A stretch of DNA of 64,000 bases. It comes from Aptenodytes patagonicus (lineage: Eukaryota; Chordata; Aves; Sphenisciformes; Spheniscidae). The DNA lies in assembly GCF_965638725.1 (NCBI RefSeq), contig NC_134951.1, positions 29,891,746-29,955,745 of the forward strand, read 5' to 3'. The notes below the pieces were generated by a model that searched no databases, was not told the DNA's origin, and worked only from the letters and a program-made list of their open reading frames with translations. Shown piece after piece: positions 36,691 through 49,700 of the stretch. Positions within the stretch are counted from its first letter, which is position 1. The number at the start of each line of letters is the position of its first letter. A program made the position numbers and the translations under genes.

Positions 36691-39600
36691 CCTACTGAAA
36701 TTCTGCCCCCCACCCCTCCAAAAAAAAACACAAAAGAAGCTGAACTACCTTGAGCTAAACAGCCATGAAAAAGACTCATTGTGCTCACCAAATTCAGTGA
36801 AGCTTCACCCAACTTTCATCATAACAATGCAAAAGACAAGAGACCTGGGGTTTTGTTTGGTTTGGAGTAGATCATCTCAAGCTTGCTTCCTATATCTCTA
36901 AAATAATATGTATCAGCTAACTGTGATTTCAAGCTGTGTCTATATAATGTCATTTCTTTGCAGTCCATGTAGAGAACTTCATATGTACACTGTATTAAAG
37001 CAAGGGTGGGCATCCGGTTTAAATTTATCATTTTGACTACCTCTGTACTCAGCAGAAAGAGGGAGGACTCCTGGAGGGTGATTCATCTTGGGATAAAGTA
37101 AGTATCAAAAATACACTGGAGATCTTTTGCCCTCTGAGACCTCTCTCTTTCTCTCTCTCTCTAGTAACCACTGAGGCAGCCAAGTCAATTAGCTTAAATT
37201 AGACACTTAACCTTTAGATGGCTAAATCAGGTGAGTGAAAGTAATTAGCAACAAAATTCTGTTTCAGAAATTCTCATTACTACTGCAAAAAAATTACTAC
37301 TGCAAAAGATGACCTCATGAAATATTATCCTGCTGACTGCTTTGTCCAGTGTAACTGAACAAAAATGCTTGTAAAAACAAAATAGGCGCAGTTGTGGGCT
37401 ATCTACTCAATAAACTGTACACACACATTGCAACTAATGACCTGTGGTGAATCTGCTAAAAATGCCAAGGATTGAATCACTGCAGTATGAGCAAATTGGG
37501 TGGTAGGAATTGTCTGGTTTTGCAGAGATTAAAAAATAATATAAAACATCATGTTGAAAAAGGTTTGCTTCAATCAGGCATCTGCAGCACAGACTCAAAA
37601 ATGTGCAATTTCTCTCAGTTTACACAATCATCACCAGTGTTTTATACAACACATAATCCATGGATTTGATTGTTCAATAAAGTACTGAAGTTAAGAGTCC
37701 AGAAGATTTCAGAAATAAAAGTGCACATCAGTTGTTATGATCCCTATTTTGAGTTGGTTTGTTTGGGCGTGTGTAGCCATACCCTGTGATCTTCTACAAG
37801 CAGGGTATGCACAACTTACAAGTACTATGCGAGTGCTTATTGACTCACACAAAAAATAGCTTGGATTTAATGACCTCTTAGGTTAAGGATTAATACACTC
37901 ACTGCTCCAGATACGGCACCCAGGGTCTCTGCTGCCCAGCCAGGCATCAGTCACGATGGGGAGGGCAGGCTGGTCCCACAGCTCCTCGCAATGGATGCAC
38001 AAGGCTGCTGAGCTGCCACCTACCACCAGTTCCACCGACACTCATAACACTGGTGACTTGACCAAGTAGCTCCTGACTAGTTCCTGGGCCAACAAGCCTC
38101 CCTCTCTTTTTTAATTTAGGATTATACACCTTTCCATGCCGGTGTTTTTCCTCTTGAATCTTTGACCTGCTAACAATCCTGTCACACCAGTACTTGTAAT
38201 TTTTATTTTTCTTGTCTCTGTACAGACTCACAGCTCATTTTTGGCAGTTTGAGCAGAGGTTGTGCAGCTGTGGTGTCAGAGCTGGCCCATGGGTCCTTGG
38301 TGCACAGACTGCTAAAGCCCTGGTGATGGGGGAAGCTTGCAGCAGGGTACAGAAAGAAAGAGACAGGGTTCACTAAACAGGATATACATTATTAAGGTGA
38401 TGGGAGAGAGTGAATTTGGAAAGGCTGTAAGATGCCATTCTTCAGGGCGTGCACCAGCTAAACAGCAAAGTTAGGAAGAAACTATCCTTATATATCAGTT
38501 CTTCCATGACATACCTCCCGGATTCTGTGGAAATTTCCTTTGCAGCATCTGGTACCGATCACTGTCAGAAACAGATCGCATTAAGTAGATGCTTGGGCTG
38601 CTCCTGTATTTGCAGCTCCTGCACTTTGTATAGATGCATATATATGTGTAAAAAGACCTACAACCAACTTATGTTCTGCATTGCCCTGATGTTAGTGAGT
38701 AGGCAGGTATAGAAAGTGATTGTAAAAGATGTATCAATGGCTACTGATGTTTTTCACCGAACAGTTCAACATTCCATTTATCAGCATTACAGATGGAAAA
38801 CAACCCACTTTTACTTCATTTGTAGAAGGATATCTATCTGTTCACATTTTTATATCACATTTTTATATAACTGATGTCCTTGGCGATGGTTGCTATGAAA
38901 GAATATTGGCATGTTAATCCAATGTCCCACTTATGGGGCTAGTGCACAGTGGTTGTCTTGCTTTAGATTTATATTTTCTACTTTAGTAGCTTTAGATTTC
39001 TTTCAGCACCAAGGCTCTTTGCCTAGTGACTCTTATCAGTCACCTTAGCAGTGGTAGGAGTTAATTTTTATCTTTCCTATTTATTATGTTGACTTTCCCT
39101 TTAGCGCTTGCCTCTCTTGCATTTGAAAAATATACGAAACTGATTTCTCTCCTAAAACATCACATAGCTTAAACTTTTTTGGAAAGAAGAATGTCAAGAG
39201 GACATGTGTTTGTCACTTAGAAAAAGGACTCAATCATTAAATGTTTTCCTTCATGTGTGAATTTGTAATAGCTAAAGCTAATGCTACCTTCAAGGTAGCA
39301 TAACTATGGTGATGCAAAAATGATGCCTATGAGAAGCCCACTGACTGGATCGAGTTAACCCTGGCTCTCATCCAGGGAACTCCCTTGTTTCTCAGTAAGA
39401 GGGTTTCAGAAGTACTATTTGATCCTCTTTATTTGTATGTGACTTTTCACTTTCCTCTTTGCCTCCCTACAAACAGGAGATACTATTTATTATTTTCAGA
39501 TCAATATAACAGTAATAAAGGAAATACCTTCATGCAAATCAGGGTAGACTCTCGCTGTGAACCCTGGAAAACTCCAGGCTAGAACAAGCCTCACACGACA

Positions 39601-42600
39601 TTGCTGAGTGTGATTAGGAAGGTGTGGTTTAGATCTATCTATCATACAGGTGATGCTAAGGACTGAAAATCCTGTGGACTTTTCTATTTCCTTGAGCACT
39701 GCCTTCAGATCAGCAGCCTCTGCACTACTCTGAGGTAGGTGGGACATCTGGGTATCTTGGATGAAACTGCTAAATAGATGTGGATAGGTATATCGAGGAA
39801 ATTAAGAGGATAAGCTGTTTGGAAACTAGGACAAATGGGTATGATCTGGTAACTAGAACTGAAGATTGTTTGACGGTGGTGTTTTGGGGCAAGGACCATG
39901 AGTAGGCATGGAGGTTCAGGTTGCTAAGGCTCCTAATGTGAACTGAAAGTCCAAGGGGGAGTGGGGTTCAGTTGCAGAAGGAGTCTGAGACTTCAAGCTT
40001 ATGTTGCTGCTCCATCTTTTCTTCCTACAACTTTATGGCAGGGATCCAGCATGGGAAGCAAGGAGACAGAAAGTGTTTGTGTATTCATAGCAGCTCCACG
40101 TACCTTGAAAACCGATAAGTGTATGTAGGAGCTTAACATTTGAAGGAAATACTCAAGATACTGCTATCCGCCTCCCTGTGCTGTGCCTCTCACTCAGTTG
40201 CACCGGAACAACAGTTTGTGTGCTCACAACGTAAATTGGATTACGAACTGAACTAGTGTTCAAAAAACACTAAGTTTTTTTCTTAAAGTCAAATCAGGTC
40301 CCTGACCTGCTTCACAGCAAGGCACATAATCACACAGGGATAAGAGAAAATGCCTATGCTATCATCGCTGCTGAATTTATCATGATGTGAAACTATGGTG
40401 TGAGAAACCATGTGAGAAACGAAATATTCTATAGAACTGAATTCTGGTAGTCAAAATTCTTAAGGACCTTACAATAAAGTACCTTCTTCTGTAAGACATA
40501 CAAGAGAACTGAGAAAGCAATATTGTGACAAAAAGTCTTGTTTTTTCCTCATCAGAAACAATGTGCTATAAGTTTGCAAGATGGGCACCGTATCACCTAC
40601 CAGCATTGTCCCCATTCCATGCGACATTTTGTGGTGAAGACAGGGACTCACTATTTGAGTAGCAAATACTGTCCACACAGCTGATCTCTGCTGACTGCCT
40701 TTGCAGACCATTGCTAATGCAATTGCAGAAGAATAATTCTCTGTTTGAGTTGGCAGCTGGTAATGGTGGTGAATGATTCCTCCTAACAGAAGTAGATTCC
40801 AAATAATATAGATACATAAACATCTCAAAGATGGTAAACATTCAACATGTTGTCTGAAAATTGGCAACTAAGTAGACAAAAGAGACCTAGATAAAGGAGT
40901 GTGTTCACCAGAGGCCAGACAGCAGAAATCATCTGTCACATTTGATAGCCACTACTTAGCTAATCAGTGTCCAGGCTATGCTCAGCACATGTACTATCTT
41001 CTTTTGGCAGCGAGGAAGAAAAGAAGGACCTAGGAAACAAGAATGGGGAAGAAGGTGAGGTGGTTGTGTGTGAAAGGGAGCAGAGGGCTGTAGGCATGCT
41101 AGGGGAAAGAAAAGATGGTGCTCCATAAACAGCCAAATTGTATGTGTTCTCCTAATCATAGAATAAGTGCTGTACTTCTAATGCCATAGAGAGTTCAGGA
41201 ATTACGCCAGGTCCCAGATGCTTCAGGGAGATCTTCTTTATTCAATGACCTGTTCCCACAGCCTGTGTGGGTCACTCTCCGTTCCCAGCTGGAACAAAGC
41301 TACTCAGAAATCCAGCTCTGTACACCACAACAGGCACTGCTAGCTTTATAGCTACACAGAGCTGGAATTAATTGTTTTGCGACATCTGTGTGGAGTAATG
41401 GGGATGGAAAGGAATGGATAACATGGCTTGTTATCTTTTCCCTTCTGTTTTTAGTTTATTTAAATTCTCAAGTGGACCTAAAATTCCAGAAATAGTGTTA
41501 TTAACGCCTGTAACAAATACAAGATACACTATCTTGTCAGGTGTGCTCTCCTCAACTTTTGGTCTACTTGTCTACAATTATAATTGCAATGAATAAGCTA
41601 AAAACTGAGACGAGAAACTGGGCAACCATGTCACACTTTAATGAGCTGAAACTGTTTTAGGTATCATATCTCCGGCAAAACTTCAGCCTGAATATGTGAG
41701 TGTTGCCTCAAAATATTCTTTCAGCTGACTGCCAAAGGCTTTTTCTGTATTAAATGTGACCCCCAGCGCTTGATCTATTTTTTCATAAATTTCAATCCTG
41801 ACTTTTTTGCGGCTCATGTAGTACTGTTGTTATCATCCTAGTCTCTCTGTCTGTAGTCCAAAATACTCATAGCTTGCCTATATGATTTCTTTTGTTTTGA
41901 ATGTTTCTGTTCATGAATCTTATATTAAAAAAAGAAAATTCCTTAACTATGCTTTTAAAACTTTCCGGAATTATTAAAATAGAAAGAAATGAAAAAACAT
42001 AAATTATTCACAATTAATTTATTCTTTGTTTTTCTTTCATTCTTGACAACAAAATTAGGTAAGGTATATCCATGGTAACACTTTGAGGTTCTTGCCGCAA
42101 TCTGCAAGGAACTTATAAGTAACTGTTTCTATTAGTATGGCAAAAGAGATAAAAATGATGGATTTGTAAGAGCTTAGTTTTATAAAATTTGCTTCAAATT
42201 CAGTATTTAATTTGACAATATTCTCTAAAGACATTTAAATGCCTTTTTCCTTAAAATAATGTATTGTTCAAAGGTTAGAAGTTCAATTTTTGGGATGCTG
42301 ATGAAGTAAGCCTCATCATTCAAATCGCTAGTTAAAATAATACCAACCATGAACCGATGCTGTGCTTCTTAAGCTTCTACCACTGTAAATGTGTGCAATA
42401 AGAAATAGCAATGCTTTGCCTCCCAAGGTCAGAATGTAGGTGTCTTTACGATATTAGTCACAAAACTTATTGCATATCAAACTATTATTGGTGCTTTTTG
42501 AGGTGTCGATGCCACGACATCTTTCAGACATGCTGGTTTGTGCATGTATAATGAATTGCTTCTCCAAGGGCATGGCTCCTACACTCCACTGCCATATTAA

Positions 42601-43825
42601 CAATGAGAAGGAAGAAAGATAATTTGCTGCCTTTATACAAATGTTCTCAGCTAAAAATGTATCCAGTATACATAAAGCCTATTCCTTTTTTTTTAAAAAG
42701 CCAGTTTCAGATAGTTGAAGAAATCTGAGTAACTCGGCTATAGTCAGGCTTGTCTAGCAAGCACAGCTGGACTCCAGACACTGACTCATTCTCCAATTAC
42801 CACTACCCAGCTTTTTTTCCAACAGGCTCTCTTCTGCCAATAGATCTTCCAGCTTCCCATAATGTACTGTCAGGCTGAGGTCATGTCAATGTAGACATAA
42901 AAACTGAATCTATGTCCACGCCCATAAGGAGGAAAATAAGGCAAGAAATTTGGAACTAACTAGCATCAATAAAAGCAAAAAAACCCAACCCCCAAACTGG
43001 GAAACATACAGACAACTTTAGAACTTTGTACAGATCACAGTGGAAATACTCTGCATCTGTGGTTACCAGGCTGCCCTCTGTAAGTCTTCCGTACTTCTGT
43101 TGCAAGCAGGAGAGGAAAGCAATTTATACTTAAGAAAGGCTACCCTTAGTTAAAAGCAACAAGACAGCGAAATTTGACTTCGTAAGATGTTACAGCCAAA
43201 CTATAGGGAAAAAACCCCTACGTTTTCATAAATATAAGAAAATAAACAGTGGTCTCTACCAGCCCCAGTCTTGCTGTCATATGTGAATAAATAATTATTG
43301 ATCTGAAGGACTGTTTGCAACGTCTTCCTGCAAATTTCAGATATGTAATATGTTCCACGTTCTTGTGACCACACTGTGTGGGCTTTGCTAAGTTTTGGCA
43401 CAACCAGATCTCCCTTTTACTTCAAGTTTACTCCAGAAAACTTGGATTTGAGTTTAACTGAAAGATCCTAAGATCCACTCTTTCCTAATGTACGGATCCA
43501 TACAGTGGATGAAAGTCTCTGGCCTGTCGTGTGTGGGCAATTTAAATGTATTTCCTTCTGGCTCTAAAATCTATTAAAAAACAAAGCAGAAAAAGTATAT
43601 CATAGAGCATATTTTATTTTTTTCTAGTTGTGTGGCCAGTCTCTTTCTGTAGGCCACCAGCAAGCACCTTACAGCCAACCCACCATCAGTAGACCACAAT
43701 TTAAAATAGGCAGTTGTCACTGATGGGAAATGATCTGTCAATCACAAAAACAACATAGAAATTGTATTGTTGAATTTCCAGAGCTATCTCATTTTCTAAG
43801 GAGTTTTTACAGATATCCAAAGATT
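36691..43825. other. Intergenic, no gene recognised
   Basis: Mostly AT-rich. It contains a CT simple repeat at 37140-37162, a moderately GC-rich part at 37.9-38.4 kb, and a 13-bp tandem duplication near 38844-38872. The longest frame, 132 codons at 40469-40867 on minus, resembles nothing I know and overlaps other frames. No mobile element was recognised with confidence. Confidence 0.5.
37140..37162. repeat. CT dinucleotide repeat
   Basis: A short polypyrimidine CT repeat with one interruption. Confidence 0.85.
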
Positions 43826-44104
43826 CTATCCAACTGACTTCTTAGACCTACGCAGCATGGGAACGATGATAATACCCCAAAGTAAAAATGTGGCTGACAA
43901 ACCAGCTAGTAGAGAGTCCCAACAGCAAAAACAAATTGATATAAAAATTTGGTTGGTTTTGCAAAATCTCAGCCACGCATTTTTTTCAGTCTTTTCGAAG
44001 TTCAGAAACGTCAGGGAGAATGAGTTTCTGACATTTTCTTTGGCTGCTACTGAAAACTCATCTATATTCAGGCTATTACATGTGAACTTTGAAGAGTCTG
44101 TCAT
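43826..44104 (-). other. Candidate exon of an unrecognised membrane protein
   Basis: A 92-codon minus-strand frame. Its C-terminal part, roughly residues 53-84, is strongly hydrophobic (SLLAGLSATFLLWGIIIVPM) and is followed by the basic tail RRSKKSVG and a stop. The N-terminal half is polar, with two NxS/T-like sites. Just upstream of the ATG is a pyrimidine run and AAG that could act as an acceptor, with an in-frame stop before it. This would suit the last exon of a type I or tail-anchored protein. I do not recognise the family, and chance cannot be excluded. Confidence 0.25.
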
Positions 44105-45638
44105 AGCAACCTTAAAAAAAAGTTAATGAGTCCCACTTTAGCTTACTGAGGGAGACAGGAACCTTATAAGTGAATGCAGGTATTTTTATACCAGGCTTTG
44201 AGGAAAATGCTCAATAAAAACCATAGAAGTAAAACACTATAAGGAAGCGTGAATGAAATGGGAAGTTATGCTAGTCTTTTGCCTCCAAAGCCAATAATCT
44301 GTAAGAGGAAATGTATTTGTAATTATCTAAAATGTCATTACCTCCCCTCTGCACCTTTTTATACATCACATCATCAAATTTTCAGAATAGCCCTTTGTCC
44401 GATGTGTTCCTTTGAATTTCAGTACTGTCAGGAGACTGCACCAGGAGGTGCAGCTGTGCTGCTGTTGCCTACTTGGCCTATGCCTACATTTGGAGGGGTA
44501 GAGGGCTGGGAGGGTGGTAGCTCTGCTCCTCTTCCCGGGACAGTCTGAACTCCTTGGATGGCAGGGCTGAGACGGAGCCAGAATGAAGAACTGCTCAACA
44601 GGGAGTGCCTGGAGATGCAGAATAAGCAGGTTAGTAAGTGTGATGCTAGTGAAAAGAAGTGTGGGAAGAAATGGGGCTACAAGTGAGGGAAAGAAGTGAA
44701 TGATGATGGCATTATCTAGGACTCCAGGCTGGTTGGGGATGAGGTTACTACTACTACTCCAACTATGGAATAATGCTACCTACACTGAGGGATATCCACA
44801 TATTTGGAGCTGGGGAATCTGTGCAGGCAGTAACACAAGCGCTGCCTATGCAGGAGACAGAGTAGGGGAAGGCAATACTGGGCAGGACAGGGAAAATGAG
44901 CATCACTAGTTCCTAGGGCCCAGAAACTGTCAGAGTGGACTTGAGATGTTGTAAGTGAACCGGGACAGCAGATGAGGAGACAGGAGGTAGGGATGGCAGC
45001 CTAACCAGCATACTTATGAGGACACCTGGGACTGTCCCTCCCTTTTTAAGACTGTCTGCTGTGTACTCCCCTCCTACAGCTTTGGCTTTCTCAGTGCCCT
45101 GGGAAGAATTTGCAGGCTGCTGTGGACATACAAAGCAAAAATGAGATGTTCCCAGGCCTGTAAATAAATGAAAGCTCTTGGCTCTGTTCCCTGAGAGTAT
45201 CACCTGCTCCCTCCTGCAAGGCAATGAGATCAGTGGGTGTTGGATGAGGAGGTGTAACACAGAGGCTGTGCTGCCGGCTCACCACTTGCCACCAAAGGGC
45301 TACTGGCAGCTCTGTCACTGCCATAAAACTGTGTTTTGTTGTAGGAAATTCTCTGTTCACCTCTGTGCAAGAGGTCCCTGACAGATGACACAGTGGCCTT
45401 TTAAACCCTAAGCGTGAGTTACTGTCACAGAAGAGCACATTTCCAGTTACCTGATTTTCTCATTGTCATTCTTATTCCATTAAATCTTCAACTAATTGGA
45501 CTTTTTAATCAAAACCAAATATAGTTTTTCTTTTATTACTCTTCTGATATATTTAGTTTTTTCTACTATCAAATGTATTATTCTGATGTAGTACCTATTT
45601 GTACACCATATAGGGTTTTGTCCTATGCAGGTTTTTGT
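44105..45638. other. Intergenic, no feature recognised
   Basis: Moderately GC-rich in 44.4-45.4 kb, with overlapping frames of up to 115 codons that I do not recognise. Runs directly into the LTR target site. Confidence 0.5.
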
Positions 45639-45643
45639 ACTAG
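45639..45643. repeat. 5' target-site duplication ACTAG
   Basis: The five bases directly before the LTR, repeated exactly after it at 46757-46761. Confidence 0.9.
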
Positions 45644-46756
45644 TGTATTGGGTTTGCGTGGCAAGGTTTTGGTAGTGGGGGGGCTACAGGGGTGGCTTCT
45701 GTGAGAAGCTGCTAAAAGCTTCCCCTGTGTCCGATGGAGCCAATGCCACCAGCTCCAAGACGGATCCACTGCTGGCCAAGGCTGAGCCCATCAGCAATGG
45801 TGGTAGCACCTCTGGGATAACATATTTAAGAAGGGGAAAAAGTTGCTGCGCAACTGTGCAACTGCAGCCGATGAGAGGAGTGAGAATATATGAGACAAAC
45901 GACTCTGCAGACACCATGGTCAGTGAAGAAGGAGGGGGAGAGGTGCTCCAGGCACCGGAGCAGAGATTCCCCTGCAGCCTGTGGTGAAGACCATGGTGAG
46001 GCAGGTTGTCCCTCTGCAGCCCATGGAGGTCCACGGTGGAGCAGATAGCCACCTGCAGCCCGTGGAGGACCCCACACTGGAACAGGTGGATGTGCCTGAA
46101 GCAGGCTGTGACCCTGTGGAAAGCCCACGTTGGAGCAGGCTCCTGGCAGGACCTGTGGACCTGTGGAGAGAGCAGCCCATGCTGGAGCAGGTTTGCTGGC
46201 AGGACTTGTGACCCTGTGGGGGACCCACGCTGGAGCAGTCTGTTCCTGAAGGACTGCACCCCGTGGAAAGGACCCATGCTGGAGCAGTTCATGAAGAACT
46301 GCAGCTGTGGGAAGGACTCATGTTGGAGCAGTTTGTGGAGAACTGTCTCCTGTGGGAGGGACCCCAGGCTGGAGCAGGGCAAGAGTGTGAGGAGTCCTCC
46401 CCCTGAGGAGGAAGGAGCGGCACAGACAATGTGTGATGAACTGACTGCAACCCCCAATAGAGAAAATTGGCAGTGAAGTTGAGCCAAGGAAGAAGGGAGG
46501 GGTGAGGGGAAGGTGTTTTAAGATTTGGTTTTTATTTCTCATTATCCTACTCTGATTTTGATTGATAATAAATTTAATTAATGTCCCCGAGTCGAGTCTG
46601 TTTTGCCCATGATGGTAATTGGTGAGTGATCTCTCCCTGTCCTTATCTCGACCCACGAGCCTTTCATTATATTTTCTCTCCCCTGTCCAGCTGAGGAGGG
46701 GAGTGATAGAGCGGCTTGGTGGGCACCTGACGTCCAGCCAGGGTCAACCCACCACA
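45644..46756 (+). mobile_element. Solo LTR of an endogenous retrovirus, 1,113 bp
   Basis: The element starts TGTATTGGGTTTGCGTGGC and ends CAACCCACCACA, the TG...CA ends of a retroviral LTR. A perfect 5-bp target-site duplication ACTAG flanks it (45639-45643 and 46757-46761). A TATA-like TATTTAA lies at 45823-45829 and AATAAA at 46567-46572, giving the plus-strand sense. No internal viral sequence is next to it, so it is a solo LTR left by recombination. From memory it resembles a long avian LTR placed with ERVL-type elements, and the 5-bp duplication fits. Open frames through it (up to 267 codons) come from its repeat structure and are not genes. Confidence 0.92.
46005..46385 (+). repeat. Diverged internal tandem repeats of the LTR
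   Basis: About eight imperfect units of roughly 45-55 bp, each built around a GTGGA...CCCA...CTGGAGCAG core, for example near 46035, 46075, 46125, 46180, 46230, 46280, 46325 and 46370. Such repeats often make up enhancer-like parts of an LTR. Unit borders are approximate. Confidence 0.75.
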
Positions 46757-46761
46757 ACTAG
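46757..46761. repeat. 3' target-site duplication ACTAG
   Basis: The five bases directly after the LTR end CCACCACA, identical to 45639-45643. Confidence 0.9.
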
Positions 46762-49700
46762 TCTCATTTCTTTACTGTGTGGACAACTTCTAGGGATACA
46801 TGCAATATTATGAATTTGTTCCACATGGTTGGTTCTTTCTCATACTCTTACGAGAGGGAGAACTGTATGTGACGTTTAGTGCTTTGTTGCTGCATGTTAT
46901 TGTTTTATTTTTAAAAGCATTTCTATTTATTTAACTATTTGTATTTACGATAGAGAAAGGAAGGCAAAGAAATTCTTGCACTTGAAGTGAAAGCATGGAA
47001 AACTGCCTCCCAAGACCTTAGCATTTTTTACCTTGTTAGAAAGATGCTTTATTCCTGAGGAAAATACTTATTGACCTTAATCTTAGGTGATCCTTTGGCC
47101 ATGGAAATTTGTCCTCAAGAGTAAGAGAAAGACTTTGTGTTCCACAGAGAGCCAGTACAGGGAACAAAGAAAAGACAGAAACTTTTCTTAATCAATAAAA
47201 TATCCAACAAATTTGTCGGAATACAACAAACAGTTCAAACTAAAGCATGCAAACTAAACCACTCTGAGAGCTCTTTGTCCTGTGTGACCCCTCAGCTGTG
47301 GACTTAGCAGAAAAAAATGTCCTGTGTTGCCTTGAGACTTCCAGTCTTCAGAACTGTTGAAAAAATCTCTGAAAGAGTAGTTGATTGTAAACTACAGCAG
47401 CTCTAACATATGTGAATTTTCTGTTATTCTAAAACAAGACTTGGCTGGCTCTCTGAAATGGAAAATTCAGTATTTCTGATGCGCAGTTGATCATTTTGCT
47501 GCAGCTAAACTACGCTCATTTTGTTTTATTTCTCTGCCCTCTAGAATTCGCCTCTAGGTGCCCATTACTTGGTAGCTTTTCTTGCAAGGTGAAGGCGGAC
47601 GAGTGTGTGCACTCTGTACTATGCAGTCGAGAGAAGGAGGAATCCAGAGAGTATTCAGGCTGCCAGAGAACAGCAAGAAGAGCAAAGAGAAACACTAACA
47701 GTGATTTTTAGCTGTTTTGACTGCTGTTGTAACCGTTGTACCTGCCTGACCAATCTTTGCTTTGTTCTACTTTCAAAGTCCACTTTTGCCTAAAGTCTGG
47801 ACTAGAAGACCTTGGAATAACTTTCTTGCACTAGCATGGAGTATCAAGTTAATGCAGAGATCATCATATTCATCATAAATCAGCGAAGCACTCAACAGCT
47901 CCACATGTACTCAACCTCAATATGTAATTACATATCTGGCATCATTTGTACCCATATTTAACTGTATACAGTTCATTGAGAAGGCAAAACTGCAGGCACT
48001 GAAGTGTGTAATACCATGCAGATACCCACGTAAGCAATGGGTCCATAAAAGCTAAATATGTATAAAGAGAACACAGTCACTTTTGAAAGCGTTTGGGACA
48101 CTATATGCTAGAAAAAAATGCTACTGCTTTTTTTTGCAATGCATCAATACCACCTAAACTATGTCAGTAAGGTATACCAGCTGGATTCATTTAGATTCAT
48201 TGTGATCCACCCTTGCCATTTAACTGTTACCAGATTTGTTATAAAAATGTTAGGTCTTCAATATATCTAATAACCTTGTGGTTTTGAAAGCAGTATGTGA
48301 ATAATAGCTGTGTAACTGATATACTTGGTTTCCTACTTGAAAGTCTAAACATAGTAATGTCTTCTACTTAATGTGGCTATACTGTAGGCAATTTTAACGG
48401 TTATTTTAAACTCACTAGGATGAGTCTTGGCTTCTGAAATTTGTTATGCAAAGGTACCATGGAGTTTTCCAAACAATAATGTGTGTATCAGATTTCTACA
48501 TACTCATGTAGATAATCTGAAGAAAAATTGCCAAGATACTGATGCCAACAGTTATTCTAGCTCTGTAGTCTGAAAATAAATCAACTGTTTTGTCAGCAAG
48601 CCCTGAATTTTAAGGAGCATTACAGTAGGAACTGATGTCCACAGTGCTGGAGGATGGGGTTGGGGTTTTACATTCTGAGGCTACATTCTGCTTCCAGTAA
48701 AACCAATGCTCTTTTAGACAGGACTTAATGCAGAAAGGAACCTTTATTTGAACTTTTCACCGTTACTTTTTAATAAACTAGTCGGTGTTGCTTCTTTACT
48801 GCAATTTCCACAAAGCCTTAGCCAAAGAAAATGCTAGAACAAGACAAAAGTAATATAAAGACAAAATGCTAAGAACTAAGACAAAGTAATATATTTAGTT
48901 TCCAGTAGAAAGTGGCTCAAGAATTAGCTAGTATGTTAATCGTCTTGATCTTGTATGTCTTGCTTAGGCAACTTCCAATTAATTTGGAATTTTGCTTGCA
49001 TAAGGATGTAGGAGTTACCTCTAACTCCTTATGCTGGTATTAATTCATAATGGGGAACAGGACCTAGTATTACATACAAGGGAGACTCTTTTCCCCTAAC
49101 TTGCAAAAATGGTTAAGTTTTCACTCCTGTGCATCACCTACTTTTGATAAAAACCCCACAAAACCCGAACCCCGAAAACCAAAAAAACCCAACCCCAAAA
49201 CAAACTTGAGGTAAACAAATGGAAAACAAATCAGGTACCCAGGCACCTCAATTTAGGCAGGCTGGATGTCCTTTTGGAGGACAGCAGGATACCTACCTCT
49301 TTCCAAGTATTCCACGGGAAACTATTCCCTTTAAAAGAAGAGCTTAAAAGGTAGGTGCAGGTTTATGGCTAGATTAGGCAGACCGGACCCCCCCTTAGTG
49401 TTTATTTTGGGGGGGATTTCACTTGTAATGGTGAAAGTGCTCTGGGTAAGTCTAACACAGAGATTTATTAGCAATTGGAAGGCAGCTGGCCACTTACGTT
49501 TAGGTTGGAATTTTGCAGACTGTTTTACACAGCGACTGGGTATTTGAAAACTCAGTGTGTGTCAGTACTGAACAGGACATTTTTTCACGATCATGTCATA
49601 GGCTTAAAATGGGAAATCTGCCTGGCCAAGCCTGTATTATTTAATAGCCCTAAATAAACACCAAAAAGGGTGAAGAAAATCCTTAAACTGCAGTGGGTTT

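Noticed and set aside
40469-40867. A 132-codon minus-strand frame in the gene desert
   Set aside because: No recognisable motif, overlaps another frame of similar length, and no splice or promoter context. Not enough to call it.
45684-46487. A 267-codon minus-strand frame and a 156-codon plus-strand frame
   Set aside because: Both lie wholly inside the solo LTR and arise from its tandem repeats.
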